Part shown: in pieces, positions 15,404-24,121 of the stretch | Layout of the letters: the number at the start of each line of letters is the position of its first letter | How positions within the stretch are numbered: position 1 is the stretch's first letter | The notes under the pieces: model-generated | What the model was told of the DNA's origin: nothing | The model's database searches: none | The model's input: only the letters and a program-made list of their open reading frames with translations | DNA from: Luteitalea sp. | GTDB lineage: Bacteria > Acidobacteriota > Vicinamibacteria > Vicinamibacterales > CAVVIG01 | Length of the DNA stretch: 37,810 bases | NCBI GenBank assembly: GCA_009380045.1 | Contig: WHSN01000017.1 | Location: forward strand, 1-37,810 | Reading direction: 5' to 3' | Program-made: the position numbers and the translations under genes

Positions 15404-17194
15404 GTGAGAGCGCCCTCGCTCACTTCCGCCATCAGCCTCTTCCCGCTGCTCCTCGCTCTCACGCTGCTGGCTGGTTGCGGGGGCGAGCGGAGCAGCGTCC
15501 CTCATTCGAGCGGGTCGCGGGACCACGACGAGTGGTTCACGGACCAGACCGCAGACACAGGCCTCGACTTCGTGCACTTCAACGGCATGTCGGGAGAGTT
15601 CTATTTCCCCGAGCACGTAGCCCCGGGGGTGGGAGTGCTGGACTACGACAGCGATGGGGACCTTGATGTCTTCCTCGTGCAGGGCCGGATGCTCGGGGCG
15701 GGCAAGACCCTGAAGGACGCCACGGCCCCGCCGCAGGAAAAACAGTTGCCGCTGAGAGGTCGATTGTACCGGAACGATCTGGAGGTCGACTCCACCGGGA
15801 CGCGCACCGTGCGGTTCACCGACGTGACGGAGGAAAGCGGCATCGACGCGCGTGGGTACGGCATGGGAGTGGCCGCGGGCGATTTCACGAACGACGGCTG
15901 CGTGGACATCTATGTGACCAATTTCGGGTCGAACCAGCTGTTTCGCAACGATTGCGATGGAACGTTTACCGACGTGTCACGCGCCAGCGGAGTGGATGAC
16001 CCCGGCTTCAGCGTGTCGGCCGCGTTCCTGGACTACGACCGCGACGGGTGGCTGGATCTCTACGTCGGGAACTACGTGCACTTCAGCGTCGAGGCGAACG
16101 TCATCTGCCGGGGGTTGATCGGCGGCCGGGACTACTGCTCGCCGCGCGTCTTTCGGGCGCAGCCGGACCGGCTCTATCGGAACCAGGGGGACGGGACGTT
16201 CATCGACGTGACCGCCCCGGCATTGGTGGGGGGCCACTTCGGCCCGACGCTCGGTGTCGTCGCCGGTGATTTCAACGGCGACGGTTGGATGGACATCTTG
16301 GTGGCGAACGATGGCGAAGCGAGTCAGCTCTGGATCAACCAGCGCGACCGGACCTTCCAGGATCGGGCGCCGCTCGCCGGTGTGGCGCTCAATCGGGACG
16401 GGAACGCGGTGGCGGGGATGGGCGTGGACGCTGGCGATTTCGACAACGACGGGGACGAGGACGTGTTCCTCACGACTCTCACGACTGAAGCCAACACGCT
16501 GTACGTCAACGACGGGACCGGCGTGTTCGAAGACCGGACGGCTCGCTCGGGCCTCGGCGCTCCGAGCCTTGCCTATACTGGCTGGGGGACGGCGTGGATC
16601 GACTTCGACAACGACAGCTGGCTCGATCTCCTGACCGTGAACGGAACCATACAGGCCCAGGAAGGCCGCGGCGACAACCCGTTTCCCTACGACCAGCTCA
16701 AACAGTTGTTCCGCAATCTTGGCAACGGGCGATTCGAGGAGGTCACCGGCCAGGCCGGCGCCGTGTTTCAATTGTCCGAAGTGGGACGCGGCGCAGCGTT
16801 CGGCGATCTCGACAATGATGGCGCCACCGACGTGGTGGTCGCCAACGACAACGGACCCGCTCGTGTACTCATGAACCAACAGGGCCGCCGAAACCATTGG
16901 CTCGGAGTCAGACTGCTGGGCGGGTCGAACACACCGCGCGACATGCTCGGGGCGCGCGTTGCGGTTCTCCGGAGCAGTGGACCACCCCTGTGGCGCCGGG
17001 CACACGCGGACGGGAGCTATGCGTCCGCCAACGATCCCCGGGTACTGGTCGGTCTCGGGGCGTCGGCCGAGGCCCCGCGCCTGCGGGTGTTCTGGCCGAG
17101 CGGACGCGTCGAGGAGTGGCCCGCGGCGCCAATCGATCAGTGGACGACGTTGCAGGAAGGCCGCGGCCGCCCGCAGGAGGGCGACGGCCGGTGA
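15404..17194 (+). CDS. CRTAC1/ASPIC-UnbV lipoprotein with FG-GAP/VCBS repeats
   Basis: The product is 596 residues from GTG 15404, chosen because it places a compact lipoprotein signal (SLFPLLLALTLLAGC, lipid Cys 25) at the N-terminus. A start at 15299 would add 35 low-complexity residues. The body is a seven-bladed-type propeller with calcium-binding FG-GAP loops: DYDSDGDLDVFL, DFTNDGCVDIYV, DYDRDGWLDLYV, DFNGDGWMDILV, DFDNDGDEDVFL, DFDNDSWLDLLT and DLDNDGATDVVV. The C-terminal ASPIC/UnbV domain follows (NHWLGVRLLGG, GARVAVL, LVGLGASAEAPRLRVFWPSG). It is probably anchored at the outer membrane. The stop overlaps the TPR gene start by four bases, a pairing common in environmental bacteria. 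Molecular role is not established. Confidence 0.88.
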   Translation: MRAPSLTSAISLFPLLLALTLLAGCGGERSSVPHSSGSRDHDEWFTDQTADTGLDFVHFNGMSGEFYFPEHVAPGVGVLDYDSDGDLDVFLVQGRMLGAGKTLKDATAPPQEKQLPLRGRLYRNDLEVDSTGTRTVRFTDVTEESGIDARGYGMGVAAGDFTNDGCVDIYVTNFGSNQLFRNDCDGTFTDVSRASGVDDPGFSVSAAFLDYDRDGWLDLYVGNYVHFSVEANVICRGLIGGRDYCSPRVFRAQPDRLYRNQGDGTFIDVTAPALVGGHFGPTLGVVAGDFNGDGWMDILVANDGEASQLWINQRDRTFQDRAPLAGVALNRDGNAVAGMGVDAGDFDNDGDEDVFLTTLTTEANTLYVNDGTGVFEDRTARSGLGAPSLAYTGWGTAWIDFDNDSWLDLLTVNGTIQAQEGRGDNPFPYDQLKQLFRNLGNGRFEEVTGQAGAVFQLSEVGRGAAFGDLDNDGATDVVVANDNGPARVLMNQQGRRNHWLGVRLLGGSNTPRDMLGARVAVLRSSGPPLWRRAHADGSYASANDPRVLVGLGASAEAPRLRVFWPSGRVEEWPAAPIDQWTTLQEGRGRPQEGDGR

Positions 17195-18831
17195 GGCGGG
17201 ACAGGGACATGGAGCACACGCTCGTGGCAGGGCTGTGGGTACTGCTGGCCCTGCTCGTCGCTGGCTGCGCGAGTGACGTGGAGCATGCGTCTTCGGCGGA
17301 CGCGGACGCGACTTCTCCTGGCGGTGGAACGTTGCGGGCCGTGGCGCTACCCGACATGTCGCGCATCGAGGAGCCGGTGCAGGGACAACTGAGCGAGCAG
17401 TTCAAGGTCTTGACGCAGAAGCGCGAGACCACCGGGACGCCGCCGCTCGAGGTCGCCCACGCGTATGGGGAGATGGGGAAGCTGCTCATGGCGGCGAAAT
17501 ACTTCGATCTGGCGGAACCCTATTTCCTGAATGCGCACACGCTGGCCCCGCGGGAGCACCGCTGGCCTTACTATCTCGGGCACCTGTACAGGACGAAGGG
17601 TGCGCTGGAGTCGGCGTCAGCGTTTTTCGAAAGGGCCATGGAGCAACGCCCGGACGACGTGCCCACACTCATCTGGCTGGGTGACGTGCACCTTCTCGAG
17701 GGGCGTCCGGCGGAAGCGGCGCCCCTGTTTTCCAGGGCCGCCGCCGCGCAGCCCCAGAATCTCGCGGCGCGGTTCGGCCTGGGCCGCGCGGCGCTGGCGC
17801 AAGATGATTTCCTCGGCGCCGTCGCACACTTCGAGGGCGTGCTGGCGCTCAACGCGCAGGCGGTGAATGTCCACTATCCGCTCGCCCTGGCCTACCGGGG
17901 GCTGGGCGAGACGGCCAAAGCGGAAGCGCACCTGCGCCAGCGCGGTGCGTCCGAGCTTCTTCCAGCCGATCCCTTGATGGAGGAGCTGCTTGAACTGTTA
18001 CAGAGCGCGATCGCGTACGAGATTCGCGGGACGCGAGCGCTGAACGGCGCCGATTGGAGCACCGCGGCGGCGCAATTTCGCCAGGGCCTCGCGCTCGAGC
18101 CCTCCAACCCGACTTTGCGGCACAAGCTGGGCACGGCGCTGTACCAGTTGGGCGAGGTTCGCGGGGCGGAGGACGCGTTCGAAGAAGTCGTCCAAAAGTC
18201 ACCGGAGTACGCGCGGGCGCACTACAGCCTGGGGGTGCTCCTGGAGGAGGGCGGGCGGTATCAGGAAGCCATCGCGCGGTATTCCACCGCTGTCGCCCGC
18301 GAGCCCGGCTACGTCGAGGCGCGCGTCCGCCTCGCCGAGCTGTTGCGCCGGAGTGGCAGCTCGCGAGCGGCCCTCCCGCACTACGAGCATGTGCTCGCGA
18401 TCGACCCGCGGATCTCCGAGGCGGCGTTCGGGCACGCGATGGCACTGGTCAGCCTCCGGCGGTATCAGGAGGCTGTCGAGCGACTGCGCGCGGCTGCCCT
18501 GATACACCCCGATGAGCCGGTGTTCTCGCACGCGTTGGCCCGCATCCTGGCGGCTGCGCCAGATGATCGGGTCCGCGACGGCCGCCAGGCGCTGGCCGTC
18601 ATGCAGGCGATGTCCGAGCCGCAGCAGCGTTTGGATCTGGGCGAGGCGATGGCGATGGTCCTGGCCGAGGTGGGACGCTACGGAGAAGCGACCGCCTGGC
18701 AGCGCGGCGCGATCGCGGCGGCCGATCAGATGGGTGACACGGACCTGGCCGAGCGCATGGCCGGAAACCTTCGGCTCTACGAAGCGGGCCGGCCCGTTCG
18801 GACGCCGTGGCGAGAAGAAGACATGCCGTGA
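17191..18831 (+). CDS. Tetratricopeptide-repeat lipoprotein
   Basis: The product is 546 residues from GTG 17191. AGGAGG (17175-17180) lies 10 bases upstream and the start overlaps the previous stop (GTGA). An ATG at 17209 is the alternative. The lipoprotein signal is LVAGLWVLLALLVAGC with lipid Cys 26. At least eight TPRs follow in two blocks: AYGEMGKLLMAAKYFDLAEP, YYLGHLYRTKGALESASAFF, LGDVHLLEGRPAEAAPLF, LGRAALAQDDFLGAVAHFEG, then after a linker (residues about 275-295) LGTALYQLGEVRGAEDAFEE, LGVLLEEGGRYQEAIARY and further repeats. It is likely a periplasm- or surface-facing scaffold partner of the CRTAC-type propeller encoded just upstream. Confidence 0.85.
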   Translation: MRRDRDMEHTLVAGLWVLLALLVAGCASDVEHASSADADATSPGGGTLRAVALPDMSRIEEPVQGQLSEQFKVLTQKRETTGTPPLEVAHAYGEMGKLLMAAKYFDLAEPYFLNAHTLAPREHRWPYYLGHLYRTKGALESASAFFERAMEQRPDDVPTLIWLGDVHLLEGRPAEAAPLFSRAAAAQPQNLAARFGLGRAALAQDDFLGAVAHFEGVLALNAQAVNVHYPLALAYRGLGETAKAEAHLRQRGASELLPADPLMEELLELLQSAIAYEIRGTRALNGADWSTAAAQFRQGLALEPSNPTLRHKLGTALYQLGEVRGAEDAFEEVVQKSPEYARAHYSLGVLLEEGGRYQEAIARYSTAVAREPGYVEARVRLAELLRRSGSSRAALPHYEHVLAIDPRISEAAFGHAMALVSLRRYQEAVERLRAAALIHPDEPVFSHALARILAAAPDDRVRDGRQALAVMQAMSEPQQRLDLGEAMAMVLAEVGRYGEATAWQRGAIAAADQMGDTDLAERMAGNLRLYEAGRPVRTPWREEDMP

Positions 18832-19018
18832 GCGTCGGGCGGCGGCGCGACGTCATGGGGTTTCACAGATGGCGCGGGCGACGCGATTCGGCGCCGTTCT
18901 TCATATACTACGCCGTGGGAGTACGGCTCGCATCGGAGCACGGGACCCGTGGTATCCGAAGCACGCATCGCAGGCGCAGCGAAACGCAAAATGCACATTC
19001 TCCTACGTGTGACCTGAC

Positions 19019-20959
19019 ATGTCTCTGAGTAAATCGGTCAGCCGCGCGTCGATTGTGCTGGGTGTCTCCCTGCTCGCCTCCGGCGCCGTGGGTTACCTCG
19101 GGGTCGCCTCTCGAGAGCCGTCCCCGCCTGAACAGCACGTCAGCTATCGGCCGATCCAGGTGAACGCGGATGGCTACACGTCCTCGCAGACCTGCAAGGC
19201 CTGCCATGCGCCGCAGTACGACGCGTGGTACGGCTCCTACCATCGCACGATGACGCAGGTGGCGACACCTGACGCGGTGCGCGCGGATTTCGACGGCGTG
19301 CGGGTGACCGAGGTGCCCGGGCGGCCGATGCAGCTCGAGAGACGGGGAAGCCAGTTCTGGGCGGAGTTCGACGATCCGGATGGGGCCATCAGCGGCCTGC
19401 CGTCCGCTCGCATCTCGCGGCAGATCGTCATGACCACCGGTTCGCACCATCAGCAGGTGTACTGGTATCGAACCGATCGCGGGCGCGTGCTGGGGCAGCT
19501 TCCCGGGATGTACCTGATTGCGGAGCGGCGGTGGATCCCCCGATCGGCAGCGTTTCTGGCTCCGCCCATTGGCAAGACCGCCTCGGAGACCGGACGCTGG
19601 AACGTGGTCTGTATCAACTGTCACGCGACACACGGGAAGCCGGAGCTCGAGGCGATGTTGATCGCGCCGCTGGAGGCGCCGGCGGTGGACACGCAGGTGG
19701 CAGAGTTGGGCATCGCCTGCGAAGCCTGTCACGGACCTGGCAGGGCGCACGTCCAAGCGAACCGCGACCCGCTGCGCCGGTACGGCCTGTATCTGCGGGG
19801 CACGGCCGATTCGACGATCACGCAGCCGGTCCGCCTGAATCCGAAGCTCTCCTCGCAGGTCTGCGGCCAGTGCCACGGCATCTCGACCTTCTTCGATCAA
19901 CAGGACGAGCAAGCGGCGCATGCGGCCGGCCTTCCGTACAAGCCCGGCGACGACCTGGCGAAGACCCGCTTCGTGGTGCAGCCGACGCAGAATCTCGGCG
20001 CACCGACGATGCAGAAGCTGCTCGCCAGCGATCCGGACTACATCAAGCGCTCGTTCTGGGCCGACGGCATGGTGCGTGTCTCAGGGCGGGAGTACAACGG
20101 CTTGATCGACTCGCCGTGCTTCACAGACGCACGCGAGGAGACGCGGACGCTCTCCTGCTTCTCGTGCCACACGATGCACAAGCGGCCCGAGGATCCGCGA
20201 TCGGTTGGCGAATGGGCCCAAACCCACCAGGTCTCGATGGGCCTGGACGGCAACCAGGCCTGCGTGCAGTGCCATCCCACCTTCAAGACGAATCTGACTG
20301 CGCACACCAGGCACCGCGCCGATTCAGAGGGGAGCAGCTGCTACAACTGCCACATGCCGTACACGACTTACGGTCTGCTGAAAGCGCTGCGGAGCCATCA
20401 AATCAGCAGTCCGACCGTGGCGGCGAGCGTCCAGACTGGCCGGCCGAATGCCTGCAACCTGTGCCACCTCGACAAGACGCTTGCGTGGACCGCCGATTCC
20501 CTCGAGCGATGGTTCGCCACGCCGAAGGTCGAGTTGACCGGCGACCAGGCGACGGTCGCAGCCTCACTCTTGTGGCTGATGACCGGCGATGCCGGTCAAC
20601 GCGCGCTCGTCGCCTGGAGCATGGGCTGGCGGCCGGCGCAGCAGACCTCGGGCGCTGGCTGGATGGGTCCCTACCTGGCGGAGCTCCTGAACGATCGGTA
20701 CGATGCCGTTCGATCGATTGCCTATCGCTCGTTGCGCACCTTGCCAGGCTTTGCGGATTTCCCGTACGACTTCGTGGCGCCCCCCGACCAGCGGCTGGCG
20801 GCCGCCGTACGCGCGCTCAAGATCTGGCAGAGTGAGCCGCGCCGGGACCGGCGGGCCGACCGGGAGCTCCTCTTCAGCTCGGAAGACTACGTGGACATGG
20901 AAGCGGTCGGACGCCTCTTGCGGCAGCGCGACAACCGTCAGATCCTGCTCAGAGAATAG
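19019..20959 (+). CDS. Octaheme c-type cytochrome, exported
   Basis: The product is 646 residues with an N-terminal signal or anchor (SIVLGVSLLASGAVGYLGV). Eight CxxCH heme-attachment motifs are present at residues 59 (CKACH), 198 (CINCH), 234 (CEACH), 282 (CGQCH), 380 (CFSCH), 415 (CVQCH), 441 (CYNCH) and 479 (CNLCH). The wide gap between hemes 1 and 2 holds a beta-rich insert. The last 165 residues have no heme and look like helical HEAT-type repeats (YDAVRSIAYRSLRTLPGF). This resembles the cytochrome c554/multiheme superfamily but I cannot assign a substrate. It probably moves electrons across the periplasm or acts as a reductase. An isolated -10-like TATACT lies at 18904-18909 in the 187-base upstream gap without a good -35. 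Confidence 0.9.
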   Translation: MSLSKSVSRASIVLGVSLLASGAVGYLGVASREPSPPEQHVSYRPIQVNADGYTSSQTCKACHAPQYDAWYGSYHRTMTQVATPDAVRADFDGVRVTEVPGRPMQLERRGSQFWAEFDDPDGAISGLPSARISRQIVMTTGSHHQQVYWYRTDRGRVLGQLPGMYLIAERRWIPRSAAFLAPPIGKTASETGRWNVVCINCHATHGKPELEAMLIAPLEAPAVDTQVAELGIACEACHGPGRAHVQANRDPLRRYGLYLRGTADSTITQPVRLNPKLSSQVCGQCHGISTFFDQQDEQAAHAAGLPYKPGDDLAKTRFVVQPTQNLGAPTMQKLLASDPDYIKRSFWADGMVRVSGREYNGLIDSPCFTDAREETRTLSCFSCHTMHKRPEDPRSVGEWAQTHQVSMGLDGNQACVQCHPTFKTNLTAHTRHRADSEGSSCYNCHMPYTTYGLLKALRSHQISSPTVAASVQTGRPNACNLCHLDKTLAWTADSLERWFATPKVELTGDQATVAASLLWLMTGDAGQRALVAWSMGWRPAQQTSGAGWMGPYLAELLNDRYDAVRSIAYRSLRTLPGFADFPYDFVAPPDQRLAAAVRALKIWQSEPRRDRRADRELLFSSEDYVDMEAVGRLLRQRDNRQILLRE

Positions 20960-21247
20960 AACCGCCCCAGGGCCGCCGCGCACACGCTCTCGCGGTTCCA
21001 GGATTGTGGCCTGGTCACCTTCGCCAGACGCGAATCCATGCCTGGCTTGGCGGCGCCGAACGCCTTATAGTACCAAGCCACGCGCCAACGACCGTCGGGG
21101 AACGTCCACGATCGTCTCGCCGGTCAGGACATGGGTAGCCGGCCTCGCGCCAGACACCCGCGGCTGAGCGTCCACGCGTTCGCGTAACCGCCCAGGGTGC
21201 CAGCGCTCACGTCACGCGGTCGGGGGTCGAGTCAGGTATACAGGGAA

Positions 21248-22431
21248 ATGGAGCGCATCGGACAGCAAGCGACGGCAGGCGTGGCGGTCCTGAACGGACC
21301 AGCGTTGCAAGTGGACGCGGCGGTGCGCGTTCAGCAGTCAGCGCGGCCAGCCATCATCACCCCCTGGGTCGATTTCCTCTGCGTCGGCGGCCTGGTCGTT
21401 GTTCCGTTTGCGGTGATTTACGCTCTGGACGTGCCGTTCTCCGAGTTCCGTTACTGGAACAGCACGGTGCTCCTCAGCCAGGTCCTGTTCAACTACCCGC
21501 ATTTCATCGCTTCGTATCGGCTGCTGTACCAGTCCAAGGAGATCATCCAGCGGCACCCGTGGGCATCGATCTATCTGCCGATCATCCTGGTTTCGTACAT
21601 TCTCTTCTGTCTCATTCATCCCCTGATTTTCGGGGAGCCGATCAACATCAAGTACTGGCACTTCGCGGATCTGATCTCGACAAGCTATCTGGCGATTCAC
21701 TACACCGGCCAGGCGTGGGGAATGGTGGCGAGCTTTTCGTATCTCGGTGGGGCGCTGCTGACCAAATCCGAGCGCCATGCGGTTCGCGGCACACTGTACG
21801 TCTTCATGGTGTGGCACATCGCGATTGCGAACGTGGTCGCGCCCGAGTACTCGATTTTCTTTCCCGGCATCGGCGACTTCCTGAAGTGGCTGCTCTCGAC
21901 GACGACCGTTCTCGCGCACGTCGGCATGGCCGCCGTCGTCGTCGCGTTCCTGTCGGTGGCCCGCCGAATCGGACGGGTGCCGCCATTGGCGATGCTCGTT
22001 CCGGTGCCGGTGCTGTATTTCGGCTACATGATTTTGACGCGTGGACGTGAAGGGATCATTCTTCTGCAGCTCGCTCATGCGCTGCAGTACCTGATCTTCC
22101 CCCTCCGTGTCGAGATGAACCGGACCGAAGTCTCCTCACCACGGCAACGCGTGTTCCATGTGCTCATGTACATCACCGGCATCGCCGTCGTCGGCAATCT
22201 CGTCTTTGTCGGGACCAGCTCGATCCCGTCCAGCCGGTGCTGTTCGCCGCAATCCTCCTGGCCGCAATGGTGAACATCCATCACTACTATATCGACGGGT
22301 GTGTGTGGAAGATCAGCACGCCGGAAGTGCGCAACGATCTCTTCAAACACCTCCCCTCCAAAGCCGCCACGCAGCCGGCGGTCGGCTTCGCCCAGCCGCG
22401 ATCGCTGAGGAAGTCTCGAGGGAAACACTGA
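21248..22431 (+). pseudogene. Polytopic membrane protein with NYPHF and HHYYIDG motifs, one frameshift
   Basis: It reads from ATG 21248 (a GTG at 21197 is an alternative) through about eight hydrophobic segments: FLCVGGLVVVPFAVIYAL, LPIILVSYILFCLIHPLIF, LYVFMVWHIAIANVV, VLAHVGMAAVVVAFLSV, LAMLVPVPVLYFGYMIL and ITGIAVVGNLVFVG. Conserved-looking motifs are FNYPHFIASYRLLY, IHYTGQAWGM and, after a frame change, VNIHHYYIDGCVWKISTPEV. The frame breaks at the GGG at 22211-22213. One added G would give VFVGDQLDPVQPVLFAAIL, a continuous helix, and the stop at 22431. So this is either an assembly indel in a real gene or a young pseudogene. The His-rich membrane motifs suggest metal or heme binding, which is inference. 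The MBL gene follows 12 bases later. Confidence 0.7.
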
Positions 22432-22443
22432 GTCGGAGGGCAC

Positions 22444-23352
22444 ATGTGGCAGCACGTACTATCGCGGCGTCAGACGCACTTCGCCGCGATCGGGGCCGGC
22501 GTTCTCATCGCCGCGGCGTGCGCGGTCACGACGGTTGTCGAGGCGGCGGCGGGTCCCCAGACGCTGACGGTGCCGTCCGTTCGGCTGTATGTGCTGGACT
22601 GCGGGCTGCTCAAACGCGGTGAGCCCAAGAACTACCAACTGACAACGGAGGAGGTTGGCGGCGTCACCGATTTCTTCAACGCCTGCTATCTCGTCGTCCA
22701 CCCGAAGGGGACGCTCCTGTGGGACACCGGGATCGTTCTGGACGCGCTGGTCCGGCCGGGCGGCGTCGAGATACCAGGAAACAACTTCGCCTCCAAGACG
22801 CTGCGGTCGCAGCTCGGGGAGGCCGGATACGCCGCCGCGGACATCACCTATCTCGCGATGTCCCACTCTCACGCTGATCACATTGCCAACGCCAACGACT
22901 ACGCCGGCTCGACGTGGCTGATCCAGCGGGCCGAGCACGCGACACTCTTCGGCGGACGTCCACAGGCGCCCGGGCAGGCGCCCTCTCGCATCGGTCCGGA
23001 AGCCAACTACATCGCGCTCAAGGACGCGAAGACCGTGCTCCTCGACGGCGATCACGACCTGTTCGGCGACGGCGTGGTCGTGATCAAGTCAACACCAGGT
23101 CACACGCCGGGGCACCAGTCGCTCTTCGTCAAGCTGGCGCAGACCGGGCCTGTTCTCCTCAGCGGCGATCTGTATCACTACGCGGCCGAGCGAACGCTGA
23201 AGAAGATTCCGGTCAACGACAACCAGGAACAGACGCAAGCCTCCAGGGACACCATCGACGCTCTCCTCGAGCAGACCGGTGGGCAGCTCTGGATTCAGCA
23301 CGACTTCGTCGCCAGCACCAGGCAGAAACGGTCGCCGGCGTACTACGAGTAG
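22444..23352 (+). CDS. Exported metallo-beta-lactamase-fold hydrolase, lactonase-like
   Basis: The product is 302 residues, with GGAGGG just before ATG 22444. A hydrophobic N-terminal segment (FAAIGAGVLIAAACAV) ends near VEAAAG and acts as signal peptide or anchor. The two-metal site is complete: H141-x-H143-x-D145-H146 (MSHSHADHIAN), H220 (STPGHTPGH), D242 (LLSGDLYHY) and H286 (WIQHDF). The overall pattern, including LDCGLL near the start and NACYLVVHPKGTLLWDTG, is that of the N-acyl-homoserine-lactone lactonase-like group. Quorum quenching is one possibility, but many relatives act on other lactones or esters. It probably shares a transcript with the membrane protein upstream. Confidence 0.87.
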   Translation: MWQHVLSRRQTHFAAIGAGVLIAAACAVTTVVEAAAGPQTLTVPSVRLYVLDCGLLKRGEPKNYQLTTEEVGGVTDFFNACYLVVHPKGTLLWDTGIVLDALVRPGGVEIPGNNFASKTLRSQLGEAGYAAADITYLAMSHSHADHIANANDYAGSTWLIQRAEHATLFGGRPQAPGQAPSRIGPEANYIALKDAKTVLLDGDHDLFGDGVVVIKSTPGHTPGHQSLFVKLAQTGPVLLSGDLYHYAAERTLKKIPVNDNQEQTQASRDTIDALLEQTGGQLWIQHDFVASTRQKRSPAYYE

Positions 23353-24121
23353 TGCCGGCGGCCGGCGGCGAGCGTCTATTGGGCGATGAGCTGTCCCAGC
23401 ATCCAGGGGTGCGGCCGAGCGGGAGACCAGGCAAGGCGAGTCGACCTGGTCAGCTCCGGGCGCCACGCACTGGCACGGCTCGGCCCCGGATCAGGCCGCC
23501 AAGATGTACCAAAATCAGCTGCGGGCTGACCACCTGGTTGGAGCCGGCCACCGAACAAGACTACTCGGCGCCGCCGAAACGATGACCCTTTCGGTCGTGG
23601 AGTAGAGGACCGCCGGCGGTGCTCAGCAGGTCGCGGCCTCCCAGGTGCACCCGGCCGCATTCGCGAATCAGTATTCGGAGCTCTTCGACCGCGTCACGTG
23701 CTCATCGGGTTGTCACCGGAGATCCGTCCCGGGAGCAACAAAGGGCCAGCAATCGGTAATCAGTGGCGCAGCTCCCGGTGTCCCTCCGCAATCCAAACAG
23801 AGACAAGCGACTCCCGCGGCCGTGGACTGCGATCAGGCTGGCTCATCTCCCGTGAGGCGAGACAGCAGCGATACGGAAGATTGGTCGAAACCACAATCCT
23901 GGTCATCGAAGACGGCGGAGCGTCGCGGTTTGCGCTTGACATCGAACGAGGCGGAGCAGACGATTCGTCCGATCAGCAGGTAACAAGCGGTTGGCTATGC
24001 GTCGCAATCAGGCTACCCGGCGGATGCGTTGCGGGCGGAAGGATCTCTCGGCCCGATCTTCCGGCGGGAGTTCGTTTTCCACACTTGAGTGAAGCACGTA
24101 GCAGACGGTAGGAGGTGTCAG
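23353..24121. other. Long gap without a recognisable gene
   Basis: The stretch is about 770 bases. Short open frames exist on both strands, but none has a supported start, family motif or steady codon pattern. The plus-strand frame around 23467-23605 (HWHGSAPDQAAKMYQNQ and following) and the piece VETTILVIEDGGASRFALDI near 23885-23945 read like eroded protein. Neither is convincing. Only the last bases (GTAGGAGGTGTCAG) are clearly functional, as the ribosome-binding site of the next gene. Confidence 0.4.

Noticed and set aside
21061-21072. -10 box TATAGT before the polytopic membrane protein
   Set aside because: No -35-like hexamer is found at 16-18 bases upstream.
23885-23945. Response-regulator start (ILVIEDG)
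   Set aside because: Only about seven residues match and nothing resembling a receiver domain follows.
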